Shown: piece by piece, positions 8,510-16,766 of the stretch | Layout of the letters: each line of letters starts with the position of its first letter | Position numbering within the stretch: position 1 is the first letter of the stretch | Assembly: GCF_900109175.1 (NCBI RefSeq) | Contig: NZ_FNZE01000003.1 | Coordinates: 297,502 to 361,501 of the forward strand | Direction: 5' to 3' | Origin: Pseudomonas linyingensis | GTDB taxonomy: Bacteria > Pseudomonadota > Gammaproteobacteria > Pseudomonadales > Pseudomonadaceae | Length of the DNA stretch: 64,000 nt | Notes under the pieces: generated by a model | Told to the model about the DNA's origin: nothing | Databases searched by the model: none | Seen by the model: only the letters and a program-made list of their open reading frames with translations | Made by a program: the position numbers and the translations under genes

Positions 8510-9736
8510 TCAGGACTTGCCGGCCAGCTTGGTGTCGACCAGCTTGCACTTGCTTTCCGAGAGCGGACGGAAGGCCTCGTCGCCGGGGATGCTGCGCACG
8601 ATCTTGTACAGATCCCATTCGCCGGTGGACTCGGCCGGGGTCTTCACCTGCACCAGCGACATGTCGTAGACCATGCGGCCGTCCTCGCGGATGCGGCCGT
8701 TGTTGGTGAACATGTCGTTCACCGGGGTCGCCAGCATCTGCTTGCGCACGACCTGCGCCTCGTCGCTGCCGGTGTCCTTGATCGCCTGCAGGTAGTGGCG
8801 GGTGCTGGAGTAGATGCCCGCCTGGACCATGGTCGGCATGCGCTTGGTGCGCTCGAAGAAGCGCTTGGCCCAGGCGCGGCTCTCCTCGTCCTGGTCCCAG
8901 TACCAGCCGGTGGTCAGCTGCATGCCCTGGGTGGCCTCGAGGCCGAGGGCGTGCACGTCGCTGATGAACACCATCAGGCCGGCCAGGCGCTGACCCGAGT
9001 CGGTCAGGCCGAACTGCTTGGCGGTGGTGATGGCGTTGACCGTGTCGGAGGCGGCGTTGGCCAGGCCGATGACCTTGGCGCCCGAGCTCTGCGCCTGCAG
9101 GATGTAGGACGAGAAGTCGCTGGAGGCCAGCGGGTGACGGGCCTTGCTCACCACCTTGCCGCCGGCGGCGAGCACGGTGCGTTCGACGTCGGCCTCCATG
9201 GCGTGACCGAAGGCATAGTCGGCGGCGAGGATCGACCAGCTGTCGCCACCTTCCTTGACGATGGCCTTGGCGGTGCCGTTGGCCATGGCGTAGGTGTCGT
9301 ACACCCAGTGGACGTGGTTGGGCGTGCAGTATTCGTTGGTGATCGCCGAGGACGCCGAGATCGACACCAGGCCGAAGCGGTTGGTGTCTTCGAGGATGCG
9401 CGTCACGGCGATGGTCACCGCCGAGGAGACCAGGCCGGCGACCACGTCGACCTTGCCCTGGTCGATCCACTCGCGGGTGGTGTTGGCGCCGACATCCGGG
9501 CTGTTGCGGTCGTCGGCGCTGCGCACCACGATCTTCGCGCCGTTGACCTGCCCACCGAAGTCCTCGACGGCCATGTTCAGCGCCTCCAGGCCGCCCGGGC
9601 CGCCGAGGTCGCGGTAGGCGCCGGACATGTCGGCCAGATAGCCGATGCGAATTTCCTTGTCGCTGATCTCGGCGTGGGCGCCTGCGGCGGTGATCATGGC
9701 CAGTGCGGCAACCAGGGGTTTTATTGTTGTTTTCAC
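8510..9736 (-). CDS. Periplasmic substrate-binding protein of the LivFGHM-type transporter
   Basis: This 408-residue type I periplasmic binding protein has a signal peptide (positively charged MKTTIKP, hydrophobic core, AGAHA cleavage). The mature part opens with EIRIGYLADMSGAYRDLGGP, typical of Leu/Ile/Val-family and aromatic-acid receptors. I chose the GTG at 9736: GAGG lies 8 nt upstream, whereas the TTG at 9742 sits almost on top of it. Codons 2-6 contain AAAACAACAATAA, a likely Crc/Hfq site. The ligand is unknown; cyclohexanecarboxylate or a relative is the contextual guess. Confidence 0.9.
   Translation of the reverse strand: MKTTIKPLVAALAMITAAGAHAEISDKEIRIGYLADMSGAYRDLGGPGGLEALNMAVEDFGGQVNGAKIVVRSADDRNSPDVGANTTREWIDQGKVDVVAGLVSSAVTIAVTRILEDTNRFGLVSISASSAITNEYCTPNHVHWVYDTYAMANGTAKAIVKEGGDSWSILAADYAFGHAMEADVERTVLAAGGKVVSKARHPLASSDFSSYILQAQSSGAKVIGLANAASDTVNAITTAKQFGLTDSGQRLAGLMVFISDVHALGLEATQGMQLTTGWYWDQDEESRAWAKRFFERTKRMPTMVQAGIYSSTRHYLQAIKDTGSDEAQVVRKQMLATPVNDMFTNNGRIREDGRMVYDMSLVQVKTPAESTGEWDLYKIVRSIPGDEAFRPLSESKCKLVDTKLAGKS
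9721..9733 (-). promoter_or_regulatory. Candidate Crc/Hfq motif in the first codons of the binding-protein gene
   Basis: The minus strand reads AAAACAACAATAA immediately after the GTG start codon. It fits AAnAAnAA and would let Hfq-Crc cover the initiation region. Confidence 0.55.
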
Positions 9737-9781
9737 CAGCAATTCCTCGTTTTGGTGGTTTTTCAGGCGCAGAAAGCCTCT

Positions 9782-9799
9782 GGCCTGAGGTTTCAGGCC
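9782..9799 (-). terminator. Small hairpin between livF and the binding-protein gene
   Basis: GGCCTGAGGTTTCAGGCC forms a 7-8 bp stem in the 120-bp gap after livF. It may mark the end of the livGF unit before the separately expressed binding-protein gene. No U-tract was seen. Confidence 0.35.
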
Positions 9800-9856
9800 G
9801 ATTGCTACGGACGGTTATCGCGGTTGTGGCAACCGGGCCGGAATCTTGGCTGTGCG

Positions 9857-10579
9857 CTAGACGCCCAGTTGCCGATGCAGCAGATCCATCTTGCCGGGCA
9901 GCTCTGCCGCGCTGATCTCCTCGGCGATGCGGCCGTGCTCGATCAGGTAGTGGCGGTCGGCCAGCGGCGCGGCGAAGCGGAAGTTCTGCTCCACCAGGAT
10001 GATGGTCAGCCCCCGCTCCTTGAGCTTGACCAGCACCTCGGCCAGCTTCTGCACGATCACCGGGGCCAGGCCCTCGGTGATCTCGTCGAGCAGCAGCAGG
10101 TTGGCGCCGGTGCGCAGGATGCGGCCCATCGCCAGCATCTGCTGTTCGCCGCCGGACAACCGGGTGCCCTGGCTACGGCGGCGCTCGTAGAGGTTGGGGA
10201 ACATCGCGTAGATCTCGTCGAGGCTCATGCCGCCGCTGCGCACCGTGGGCGGCAGCAGCAGGTTCTCCTCGACGTCGAGGCTGGCGAAGATGCCGCGCTC
10301 CTCCGGGCAGTAGCCGGCGCCCAGGCGCGGGATGCGGAAGGCGGGCAGGCGGGTGGTTTCCCGGCCGTTGACCATGATCGAGCCGGTGCGCCGGCCGACC
10401 ATGCCCATGATCGACTTGAGGATGGTGCTGCGCCCGGCGCCGTTGCGGCCGAGCAGGGTGACCAGTTCGCCGCGGTTCACCTTCATGTCGATGCCATGGA
10501 GGATGTGCGATTCGCCGTAGAAGGCGTGCACGTTGTCCAGACGCAGCTGTTCGATCGGCGTGGCGTGCAACTCAGACAT
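9857..10579 (-). CDS. ABC transporter ATP-binding protein (LivF family)
   Basis: This 240-residue ATPase has Walker A GRNGAGRSTILKS, where Arg replaces the usual Lys (GxxGxGKS/T), a signature RLSGGEQQMLAMGRIL and Walker B LLLLDEITEG. The Lys-to-Arg change in the P-loop is uncommon and may lower ATPase activity. Its start overlaps the end of livG by 8 bp, indicating coupling. It energises the LivHM-type permeases encoded further downstream. Confidence 0.92.
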   Translation of the reverse strand: MSELHATPIEQLRLDNVHAFYGESHILHGIDMKVNRGELVTLLGRNGAGRSTILKSIMGMVGRRTGSIMVNGRETTRLPAFRIPRLGAGYCPEERGIFASLDVEENLLLPPTVRSGGMSLDEIYAMFPNLYERRRSQGTRLSGGEQQMLAMGRILRTGANLLLLDEITEGLAPVIVQKLAEVLVKLKERGLTIILVEQNFRFAAPLADRHYLIEHGRIAEEISAAELPGKMDLLHRQLGV

Positions 10580-11330
10580 GCGCGGCCTCCTTGCCCATGT
10601 AGGCTTCGCGGACCTGCGGATTGGCGGACACCGCCGGGTAGTCGCCCTCGGCCAGCACCTTGCCGCGGGCCAGCACGGTGATGCGGTCGCACAGGCTGCT
10701 GACCACCTGCAGGTTGTGCTCGACCATCAGCACGGTGCGGCCGACCGCCGCCTTGCGGATCAGCTCGACCACCCGCTCGACGTCTTCGTGGCCCATGCCC
10801 TGGGTCGGCTCGTCGAGCAGCATCACCTGCGGGTCCAGGGCCAGGGTGGTGGCTAGCTCCAGGGCGCGCTTGCGGCCGTAGGGCAGTTCGACGGTCTTGC
10901 GCGTGGCGAAGCCCTGCAGGTCGACTTCTTCCAACAACTGCATGGCGCGCTGGTTGAGCCGGTCGAGGCTGCTGGCCGGCTTCCAGAAGTGGAACGAGGT
11001 GCCCAGCGGACGCTGCAGCGCCACGCGCACGTTCTCCAGCACGCTCATGTGGCCGAACACGGCCGAGATCTGGAACGAGCGCACCAGTCCCTGGCAGGCG
11101 ATCTGGTTGGGCGCCAGCGTGCCGATGGCCTTGCCCCGGTAGAGCACTTCGCCGCGGGTGGCCGGCAAAAAGCGGGTCAGCAGATTGAAGAAGGTGGACT
11201 TGCCGGCGCCATTGGGGCCGATCAGGGCATGGATATGCCCCTGCTGCACCTGGAGATCGACCGAGTCCACGGCGGTGAAGCCATTGAACTCCTTGGTCAA
11301 ACCCCGGGTTTCGAGGACGACATTGCTCAT
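10572..11330 (-). CDS. ABC transporter ATP-binding protein (LivG family)
   Basis: This 252-residue ATPase has Walker A GPNGAGKSTFFNLL, Walker B VMLLDEPTQGMG and the LivG-type insert following QISAVFGHMSVLENVRVAL. The signature region reads LPYGRKRALELATTLA in place of LSGGQ, as is usual for LivG. It is the first gene of the transporter cluster. An AACAACAACAAT stretch lies upstream of its GGAAAGG ribosome-binding site. Confidence 0.93.
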   Translation of the reverse strand: MSNVVLETRGLTKEFNGFTAVDSVDLQVQQGHIHALIGPNGAGKSTFFNLLTRFLPATRGEVLYRGKAIGTLAPNQIACQGLVRSFQISAVFGHMSVLENVRVALQRPLGTSFHFWKPASSLDRLNQRAMQLLEEVDLQGFATRKTVELPYGRKRALELATTLALDPQVMLLDEPTQGMGHEDVERVVELIRKAAVGRTVLMVEHNLQVVSSLCDRITVLARGKVLAEGDYPAVSANPQVREAYMGKEAAHV

Positions 11331-11355
11331 CGGATACCTTTCCTGCCAGGTGTTG

Positions 11356-11367
11356 ATTGTTGTTGTT
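11356..11367 (-). promoter_or_regulatory. Candidate Crc/Hfq motif upstream of livG
   Basis: The minus strand reads AACAACAACAAT, ending 26 nt before the livG ATG. It contains two overlapping AAnAAnAA matches. Confidence 0.55.
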
Positions 11368-11377
11368 CATCCGGCAC

Positions 11378-11451
11378 CGCGCCTGAGGCGCGGGTAACGC
11401 TGCGGCCGGGGCCGCGTACGCAGGTGAGGATCCGTGGTGCGTCCTGCGTAC
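11378..11451 (-). terminator. Two hairpins between the MarR gene and livG
   Basis: The first repeat is CCGCGCC-TGA-GGCGCGG (11378-11394). The second is GTACGCAGG...CCTGCGTAC (11416-11451). They follow the marR stop and precede the livG leader, so they probably end the regulator's transcript. Neither has a strong U-tract. Confidence 0.45.
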
Positions 11452-11455
11452 CGAG

Positions 11456-11950
11456 CTATTGCAACTGCTGTTCCTGTTCCTGTTCGTGGCCCTCCAGCGG
11501 CTCCAGTTGCACCTTGGCCAGGTCGGCCTGCAGCTTGTTGAGAAAGTGCAGCAGGCTCACGCTGTCGTCGAAACCCATGCCGCTCAGGGCCTGCTGGTAG
11601 AACGCGTAGATCCGCGGCTGCAGGGTTTCCCAGTAGGCCTGGCCCTGTTCAGTCAACTGCACCAGACGGGCGCGGCCGTCGTCCGGGTGTGGCACGCGGA
11701 GCACGTGGTTGTCGCGCTCCATGCGCTTGAGCACGCCATCCAGACTCTGCCGGCTGACCACCAGGTACTCGGTCAACTGGTTGAACGAGATGCCCTGCTC
11801 GTAGCCCGGGCGGGACAGGGCGCCGAGCACCGCCCACTGCACGGTGCTGATGCCCATCTCGTTCTGCACCTGGCGCTGCAGGATGTTCCCCGTCTGGAAC
11901 AGGCGGAAGAACAGTCTGTTCGCCACACCCTTGGATGCGTTGTCGGTCAT
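11456..11950 (-). CDS. MarR-family transcriptional regulator
   Basis: This 164-residue protein has the winged-helix layout of MarR: an N-terminal dimer helix (NRLFFRLFQTGNILQRQVQNE), a recognition helix region around YLVVSRQSLDGVLKRMERD, and a wing with HPDDGRARLVQLTEQG. MarR proteins commonly bind palindromes and are released by an acyl-CoA or aromatic ligand. BadR of Rhodopseudomonas, which controls the bad/ali genes, is a MarR protein. The position between the transporter and aliA-badHI-aliB makes it the likely local regulator. A candidate operator lies at 16599-16608. Confidence 0.88.
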   Translation of the reverse strand: MTDNASKGVANRLFFRLFQTGNILQRQVQNEMGISTVQWAVLGALSRPGYEQGISFNQLTEYLVVSRQSLDGVLKRMERDNHVLRVPHPDDGRARLVQLTEQGQAYWETLQPRIYAFYQQALSGMGFDDSVSLLHFLNKLQADLAKVQLEPLEGHEQEQEQQLQ

Positions 11951-12020
11951 TTCGATTCCTTTTGTCCCGGTAAGCCTGGTTTGGCCGCGGTGGCTCCAGA
12001 CATGCCGGGGCAGTCGGGAG

Positions 12021-13160
12021 TCACTTGGGTACGTATTCGCGGGCGATGATATTTTTCATGATCTGCGCGGTGCCGTCACCGATCTGCAGGCCGAGCACGT
12101 CGCGCAGGCGCTGGGCGAACGGCAGGTCCTCGCCGTAGCCGGTGTGGCCATGGGCCAGCAGGCACTGGTTGATGGTGTCATAGGCCAGCTTCGGCCCCCA
12201 CCACTTGTTCATGGCGGCTTCGGGGTTGTGCGGCATGCCGTTGTCCTTCAGCCACAGCGCGTAGTAGCACTGCAGGCGCGCCGCCTGGACGAAGGTCTGG
12301 AACTCGGCCAGCGGGTGGGTCAGGCCCTGGAAGGCGGCCAGCGGCTGGCCGAAGGCCTGGCGCTCGGTGAGCCACTGCCAGGTTTCGTCCAGCGACTGCT
12401 GGGCCAGAGCCAGGCACTGCAGGCCGATCAGCGCGCGGCTGTAGTCGAAGCCCTGCATGACCTGCTTGAAGCCCTTGCCCTCATCGCCGAGGCGATGGCT
12501 GGCCGGCACCTCGACGTTGTCGAAGAAGATCGAGCCACGGCCGATGGCGCGCTGGCCGGCGTCCTCGAAACGGGTGGTGCTGATGCCTTTGCTGTTCATC
12601 GGTACGAGGAAGGCGCTGATGCCGTTGGCGCGCGACTCCTGGGTGCCGGTACGGGCGAACACCACCGCCACGTCGGCCTGGTCGGCCATGGAGATCGAGG
12701 TCTTCTCGCCGTTGAGCACGTAGACGTCACCGCGGCGCTCGGCCTTCAGGCGCAGGCTAGCGGCGTCGGAACCGCCGCTCGGCTCGGTGAGGGCGATGCA
12801 CACCACCTTGCGCCCGGCGGTGATTTCGGCGAGCCACTCTCGGGCCAGCTCAGGCTGGGCGTGCTGGGCGATGATCTGCCCGTTGAGCGAAGTCAGCAGC
12901 GGGATGTAGCCGACGTTGAAGTCGCCCCTGGAAATCTCTTCGATGATGATGCCGGCGGTGACGCAGTCCAGACCGCTGCCGCCGAATTCTTCCGGCAGTT
13001 CGCCGCCGAGCAGGCCCATCTCACCCATCTGCTGGATGACGGCGCGCTCGATGTTGCCTTCGCGGTCGCGCTGGCGATAGCCGGGGGCGAGCACGTCGGC
13101 GCTGAAGCGGGCAACGCTTTCCCGGATGGCGTTTTGTTGTTCGTTGAATCCGAAATTCAT
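12021..13160 (-). CDS. aliB: Acyl-CoA dehydrogenase, probable cyclohexanecarboxyl-CoA dehydrogenase
   Basis: This 379-residue FAD enzyme should oxidise cyclohexanecarboxyl-CoA to cyclohex-1-ene-1-carboxyl-CoA. It has ALTEPSGGSDAAS (FAD/substrate loop), LNGEKTSISMADQADV, and C-terminal GDGTAQIMKNIIAREYV. In that last motif the position normally held by the catalytic Glu (YEGT) is Asp362, which is unusual. It is the last gene of aliA-badH-badI-aliB, with GGAG about 6 nt before the ATG. The assignment rests on motif pattern and on the neighbouring badI and badH. Confidence 0.82.
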   Translation of the reverse strand: MNFGFNEQQNAIRESVARFSADVLAPGYRQRDREGNIERAVIQQMGEMGLLGGELPEEFGGSGLDCVTAGIIIEEISRGDFNVGYIPLLTSLNGQIIAQHAQPELAREWLAEITAGRKVVCIALTEPSGGSDAASLRLKAERRGDVYVLNGEKTSISMADQADVAVVFARTGTQESRANGISAFLVPMNSKGISTTRFEDAGQRAIGRGSIFFDNVEVPASHRLGDEGKGFKQVMQGFDYSRALIGLQCLALAQQSLDETWQWLTERQAFGQPLAAFQGLTHPLAEFQTFVQAARLQCYYALWLKDNGMPHNPEAAMNKWWGPKLAYDTINQCLLAHGHTGYGEDLPFAQRLRDVLGLQIGDGTAQIMKNIIAREYVPK

Positions 13161-13223
13161 GATTCTCTCCGAGCCTGGTCTGGGGTCTGCGCCGGCAGCG
13201 CGAGGGCTGCCGGCGCCAGGGCG

Positions 13224-14006
13224 TTAGCGGTAGAACTTGCGGAAGTCCGGCTTGCGCTTTTCCTTGAACGCGGCGGTGCCTTCCTTGGCCTCGTCGGTGT
13301 CGTAGTACAGGCTCAGGGCCTGCATGCCGAGACCGCCGATGCCGGCGATGTTCTCGCTGTCGGCATTGAACGAGCGCTTGGCGATCGACAGGGCGGTCGG
13401 GCTCTTCTCGAGAATCTCGTCACACCACTTCTGCACTTCGGCATCCAGCTCCTCGTGCGGCACCACGGCGTTGACCAGGCCCCAGTCCAGCGCTTGCTGG
13501 GCGCTGTACTTGCGGCACATGTACCAGACCTCGCGGGCGCGTTTCTCGCCGATCACGCGGGCCAGGTAGGCGGTGCCGAAGCCCGGGTCGACCGAACCGA
13601 CCTTCGGGCCGACCTGGCCGAAGATGGCTTTGTCGGAGGCGATGGACAGGTCGCAGACAACGTGCAGCACGTGACCGCCGCCGATGGCGAAACCGTTGAC
13701 GCGGGCGATCACCGGCTTGGGTACGGCGCGGATCAGGCTCTGCAGTTCCTCGACCGGCAGGCCGATCAGGCCGCGGCCGTCGTACTGGCCGGCGTGTGCG
13801 CCCTGGTCGCCACCGGTGCAGAACGCCTTGTCGCCGGCGCCGGTGAATACGATGACGCCGATGGCCTTGTTCCAGCCGGCGCGGTTGAAGGCGTCGATCA
13901 GCTCCAGGCAGGTCTGGCCGCGAAAGGCGTTGTAGCGCTCCGGGCGGTTGATGGTGATGGTGGCGACGCCATCGACTTCGGTGTACAGAATGTCTTCGTA
14001 GTTCAT
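13224..14006 (-). CDS. badI: 2-ketocyclohexanecarboxyl-CoA hydrolase
   Basis: This 260-residue crotonase-fold enzyme hydrolytically opens 2-ketocyclohexanecarboxyl-CoA to pimeloyl-CoA. It has the MenB/BadI subgroup features rather than those of a hydratase. These are FCTGGDQGAH, an oxyanion segment GFAIGGGHVLHVVCDL, and KVGSVDPGFGTAYLAR with Asp140 where MenB has its conserved Asp. The C-terminus ends in PDFRKFYR, also MenB-like. It is preceded by AGGAG and follows badH by 16 bp. Order and length match the Rhodopseudomonas badH-badI pair. Confidence 0.9.
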   Translation of the reverse strand: MNYEDILYTEVDGVATITINRPERYNAFRGQTCLELIDAFNRAGWNKAIGVIVFTGAGDKAFCTGGDQGAHAGQYDGRGLIGLPVEELQSLIRAVPKPVIARVNGFAIGGGHVLHVVCDLSIASDKAIFGQVGPKVGSVDPGFGTAYLARVIGEKRAREVWYMCRKYSAQQALDWGLVNAVVPHEELDAEVQKWCDEILEKSPTALSIAKRSFNADSENIAGIGGLGMQALSLYYDTDEAKEGTAAFKEKRKPDFRKFYR

Positions 14007-14022
14007 GGGTGAATTCTCCTGG

Positions 14023-14790
14023 TTAGCCGGCCATGGTCAGGCCGCCGGACACGCTGATGACCTGTCCGGTGATGAAGTTGGCGTCGTCGCTGGCGAGCAG
14101 GGCGATGATCCCCGGGTAGTCTTCCGGCTGGCCGAGGCGGCGCATCGGCACGGCGTTCTTGAAGGCTTCCAGCAGTTTTTCCGGGTTGTTCGAGGTGTCC
14201 GCCACCGCCTTGAGCAACGCGGTGTCGGTCGGACCCGGGCAGACCACGTTGAAGTTGACGTTCTTGGTCGCCAGCTCGCGCGCCAGGGTCTTGGAGAGGC
14301 CGACCAGGCCGGCCTTGCAGGCGGCGTACACGGCTTCGCCGGAGGAGCCGACGCGGGCGGCGTCGGAGGCGACGTTGATCACCTTGCCACCACCGGCGGC
14401 GAGCATCTTCGGCAGGACCACGTGGTGCATGTTCAGTGCGCCGGTCAGGTTGATGGCGATCAGCTGTTCCCACATGGCCGGCTCGGTCTTGAGGAACGGC
14501 ATGAAGCGGTCGAAGCCGGCGTTGTTGACCAGCACGGTGGGCACGCCCAGCTCTGCCTCGATGGCCGCCACGGTGCTGACGATGGCCGCGTAGTCGGTGA
14601 TGTCCGCCGCATAGGCGCGGGCCTTGCCACCGGCCTCGACGATCAGGTCGACGGTGGTTTGCGCGGCGCCGGCGTCGCGGTCGAGCACCGCCACCAGGCT
14701 GCCTTCCTCGGCAAAGCGCTGGCAGACCGCGCGGCCGATGCCGCCGCCGCCGCCGGTGACAATTACGGTTTTTCCATTCAGACCTTTCAT
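14023..14790 (-). CDS. badH: 2-hydroxycyclohexanecarboxyl-CoA dehydrogenase (SDR)
   Basis: This 255-residue short-chain dehydrogenase should oxidise 2-hydroxycyclohexanecarboxyl-CoA to the 2-keto thioester with NAD+. It has the Rossmann motif TGGGGGIGRAV, NNAG at about residue 88, the catalytic Ser in NVASDAARVGSSG, and YAACK. I chose the ATG at 14790 (MKGLNGKTVIVTGG). An upstream in-frame start would add 18 residues that do not look like SDR sequence. It sits between aliA and badI. Confidence 0.88.
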   Translation of the reverse strand: MKGLNGKTVIVTGGGGGIGRAVCQRFAEEGSLVAVLDRDAGAAQTTVDLIVEAGGKARAYAADITDYAAIVSTVAAIEAELGVPTVLVNNAGFDRFMPFLKTEPAMWEQLIAINLTGALNMHHVVLPKMLAAGGGKVINVASDAARVGSSGEAVYAACKAGLVGLSKTLARELATKNVNFNVVCPGPTDTALLKAVADTSNNPEKLLEAFKNAVPMRRLGQPEDYPGIIALLASDDANFITGQVISVSGGLTMAG

Positions 14791-14836
14791 CGCTTGTCTC
14801 TCTTTTGTCGGATGATTGCGCACGCTGGGGCGGGGC

Positions 14837-16504
14837 TCAGGCATGGCTCGCCTGACCCTGGAAGATGTCCCTGGCCATGTCCCGCAGCTTGAATTTCTGG
14901 ATCTTGCCGGACGGGGTGCGCGGCAGCGCCGCCAGCACCTCGAGGTATTCGGGCAGGTACTGGCGGGTGAATTTCTGCTCCACCAGGTAGTCGGTCACGT
15001 CCTTCAGGGTCAGCGTGGCGCTGCTGTCGTGCAGGGTGACGTAGGCGCACAGGCGTTCGCCGAGGCGCTCATCGGGCGCGCCGACCAGGGCGACGGCCTG
15101 GATCGCCGGGTGCTTGTAGAGGGTGTTCTCGATGTCGGCGATCGGCAGGTTCTCGCCGCCGCGGATCACTACGTCCTTGCTGCGCCCGGTGATGCGGATG
15201 TAGCCGGTCGCGTCCTTGCGGGCGATGTCGCCGGTGGCGAACCAGCCCTCGTTATCCAGCTGGTACATGTCCGGCTGGCGGAAGTAGCCGACGCACTGGC
15301 TGGCGCCGCGCACCAGCAGGTCGCCTTCCTCGCCGGCGGGCTGTTCGTGGCCCTCGCCGTCGACGATCTTCACCTGCATGTAGGGCAGGGCCACGCCGTC
15401 GGAGTGCACCGCGGTGGTCTGCGGGTCCTCGGGGCGGGTGGTGGTCACCGCGCCGTTCTCGGTCATGCCCCAGGCCGAGATGACCTTGGTGCCTTGCATC
15501 ACGCTGGCGGCCTTTTCCACCAGGGCGCCGGGAATCGGCGCGCCGGCGGAGATGAAGGTCTTCAGCGAGGCCTGCTGCTCGCGTTCATCGCGGGCGATGT
15601 CCACCAGGTCGGCGAGGAAGGGCGTCGAGCCCAGGGTCAGGGTGCAGCCTTCCTCGGCGACTACCCTTGCGGCGAACGCCGGCTCCCAGACGTCCTGCAG
15701 GATGGCGGTGGCGCCCAGGTAGACCGGCAGCATCAGGCCATAGAGGAAGCCGAGCTGGTGGGCCAGCGGTGAGGGCATCAGGATGATGTCGGTTGCGGAC
15801 AGGCCCTGGCGCTCGCTGAACGGCCGGATGTTGCTCAGCAGGGTGTTGGAGGTGTGCATCACCCCCTTGGGCTTGCCGGTGGTGCCGGAGGTGTACAGCA
15901 GTTGCACAACCTCGTCGGCGCTCGGCCGGCGTTCGGCGAACAGCCTGGCGGTGTCGACTTCCTCTTCCCAGGCGCGCTGCAGCAGCACCTGCTCGAAGGA
16001 CTGCTCGTCGTCGCTGTCGATCACCAGCACGTGCTTGAGGTCCGGCAGCTCGCTGCGCAGGCCCTGCAGCATGGCTTGGTGGTCGAAGTGGCGGAAGATT
16101 TTGGGGACCACCACTACCTTGCTCTGGGCGTGGGCGAGCATGTACTGCATCTCGTGCTCGCGGAAGATCGGCATCAGTGGGTTGCACACCGCGCCGATGC
16201 GCACGCAGGCCAGGAACAGCGCGCTCATCTGCCACCAGTTGGGCAGCTGGCAGGACACCACGTCGCCTTTCTCGACCCCCAGCGCCGCCAGGCCGGCGGC
16301 CATGCGGGTGATGCGCCGGTCCAGCTCGCTGTAGCTCATGGCGCTACGGTCGCCGGCATGCACCCGGTAACCCACCAGGGCAGTCTTCTGCGGTGTTTTT
16401 GTGACCGCCATCTCCAAGTAATCCGTAATGATCATGTCATTCCAGGCGCCGCATGCGTACATCTCGGTACGCCGCCCTTCGTGCATGTTTGTTGTTATTT
16501 TCAT
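14837..16504 (-). CDS. aliA: Acyl-CoA synthetase, probable cyclohexanecarboxylate-CoA ligase
   Basis: This 555-residue ANL-family ligase activates a carboxylic acid via an acyl-adenylate. It has the ATP loop YTSGTTGKPKG (about residue 204), GWFATGDIARKDATGYI and the hinge GRSKDVVIRGGENL. A C-terminal TPSGKIQKFKLRD carries the catalytic Lys. I chose the ATG at 16504, which has GAGG 8 nt upstream, over an earlier in-frame start. Codons 2-6 form AAATAACAACAAA, a likely Crc/Hfq site. It leads aliA-badH-badI-aliB and is divergent from badK. The substrate is inferred from the downstream ring-opening genes. Confidence 0.85.
   Translation of the reverse strand: MKITTNMHEGRRTEMYACGAWNDMIITDYLEMAVTKTPQKTALVGYRVHAGDRSAMSYSELDRRITRMAAGLAALGVEKGDVVSCQLPNWWQMSALFLACVRIGAVCNPLMPIFREHEMQYMLAHAQSKVVVVPKIFRHFDHQAMLQGLRSELPDLKHVLVIDSDDEQSFEQVLLQRAWEEEVDTARLFAERRPSADEVVQLLYTSGTTGKPKGVMHTSNTLLSNIRPFSERQGLSATDIILMPSPLAHQLGFLYGLMLPVYLGATAILQDVWEPAFAARVVAEEGCTLTLGSTPFLADLVDIARDEREQQASLKTFISAGAPIPGALVEKAASVMQGTKVISAWGMTENGAVTTTRPEDPQTTAVHSDGVALPYMQVKIVDGEGHEQPAGEEGDLLVRGASQCVGYFRQPDMYQLDNEGWFATGDIARKDATGYIRITGRSKDVVIRGGENLPIADIENTLYKHPAIQAVALVGAPDERLGERLCAYVTLHDSSATLTLKDVTDYLVEQKFTRQYLPEYLEVLAALPRTPSGKIQKFKLRDMARDIFQGQASHA
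16489..16501 (-). promoter_or_regulatory. Candidate Crc/Hfq motif in the first codons of aliA
   Basis: The minus strand reads AAATAACAACAAA directly after the chosen ATG (16502-16504). It gives several overlapping AAnAAnAA matches and also supports this start choice. Confidence 0.55.
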
Positions 16505-16598
16505 GCATATCCTCACTTTAAAGAGGTTTTCGGTTTTGTTACGGCTTGCCACTGCGTTCCAGCTGGTTTCCAAGATAGGCCAGGCAATTTTGATATGT

Positions 16599-16608
16599 CA
16601 ACATGTTG
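16599..16608. promoter_or_regulatory. Palindrome in the aliA-badK divergent promoter (candidate MarR operator)
   Basis: CAACATGTTG is a perfect 10-bp palindrome inside an AT-rich stretch (about 16583-16620) of the 262-bp gap between the divergent aliA and badK genes. MarR proteins bind such palindromes. The site is close to where promoters for either arm would lie. It is the best operator candidate I see, but I found no second copy at the transporter genes. Confidence 0.45.
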
Positions 16609-16710
16609 TCTTTATTTTTCGGTGGGACTATTCTCGGGTCACGGCTCGGAAATGACGGCGAGCCGAGAGTCAAGCGCGAAACCTTGCCGGTCGGTGTGAT
16701 CAGGCACGAC

Positions 16711-16721
16711 AAGAACAAGAA
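16711..16721 (+). promoter_or_regulatory. Candidate Crc/Hfq motif upstream of badK
   Basis: AAGAACAAGAA lies 45-56 nt before the badK ATG and fits AAnAAnAA. It is further from the start codon than the other copies, so it is a weaker candidate. Confidence 0.4.
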
Positions 16722-16766
16722 GCTGACCCGGACCTGATGGGCTCGGGAGCTGCAGAGGAGCAGGTC

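Noticed and set aside
10483..11370. 295-codon minus-strand frame overlapping livG, starting with an ATG embedded in the AACAACAACAAT motif
   Set aside because: It is out of frame with the clear LivG protein and reads as Arg/Gly/Pro-rich shadow. The A-rich motif explains the apparent start.
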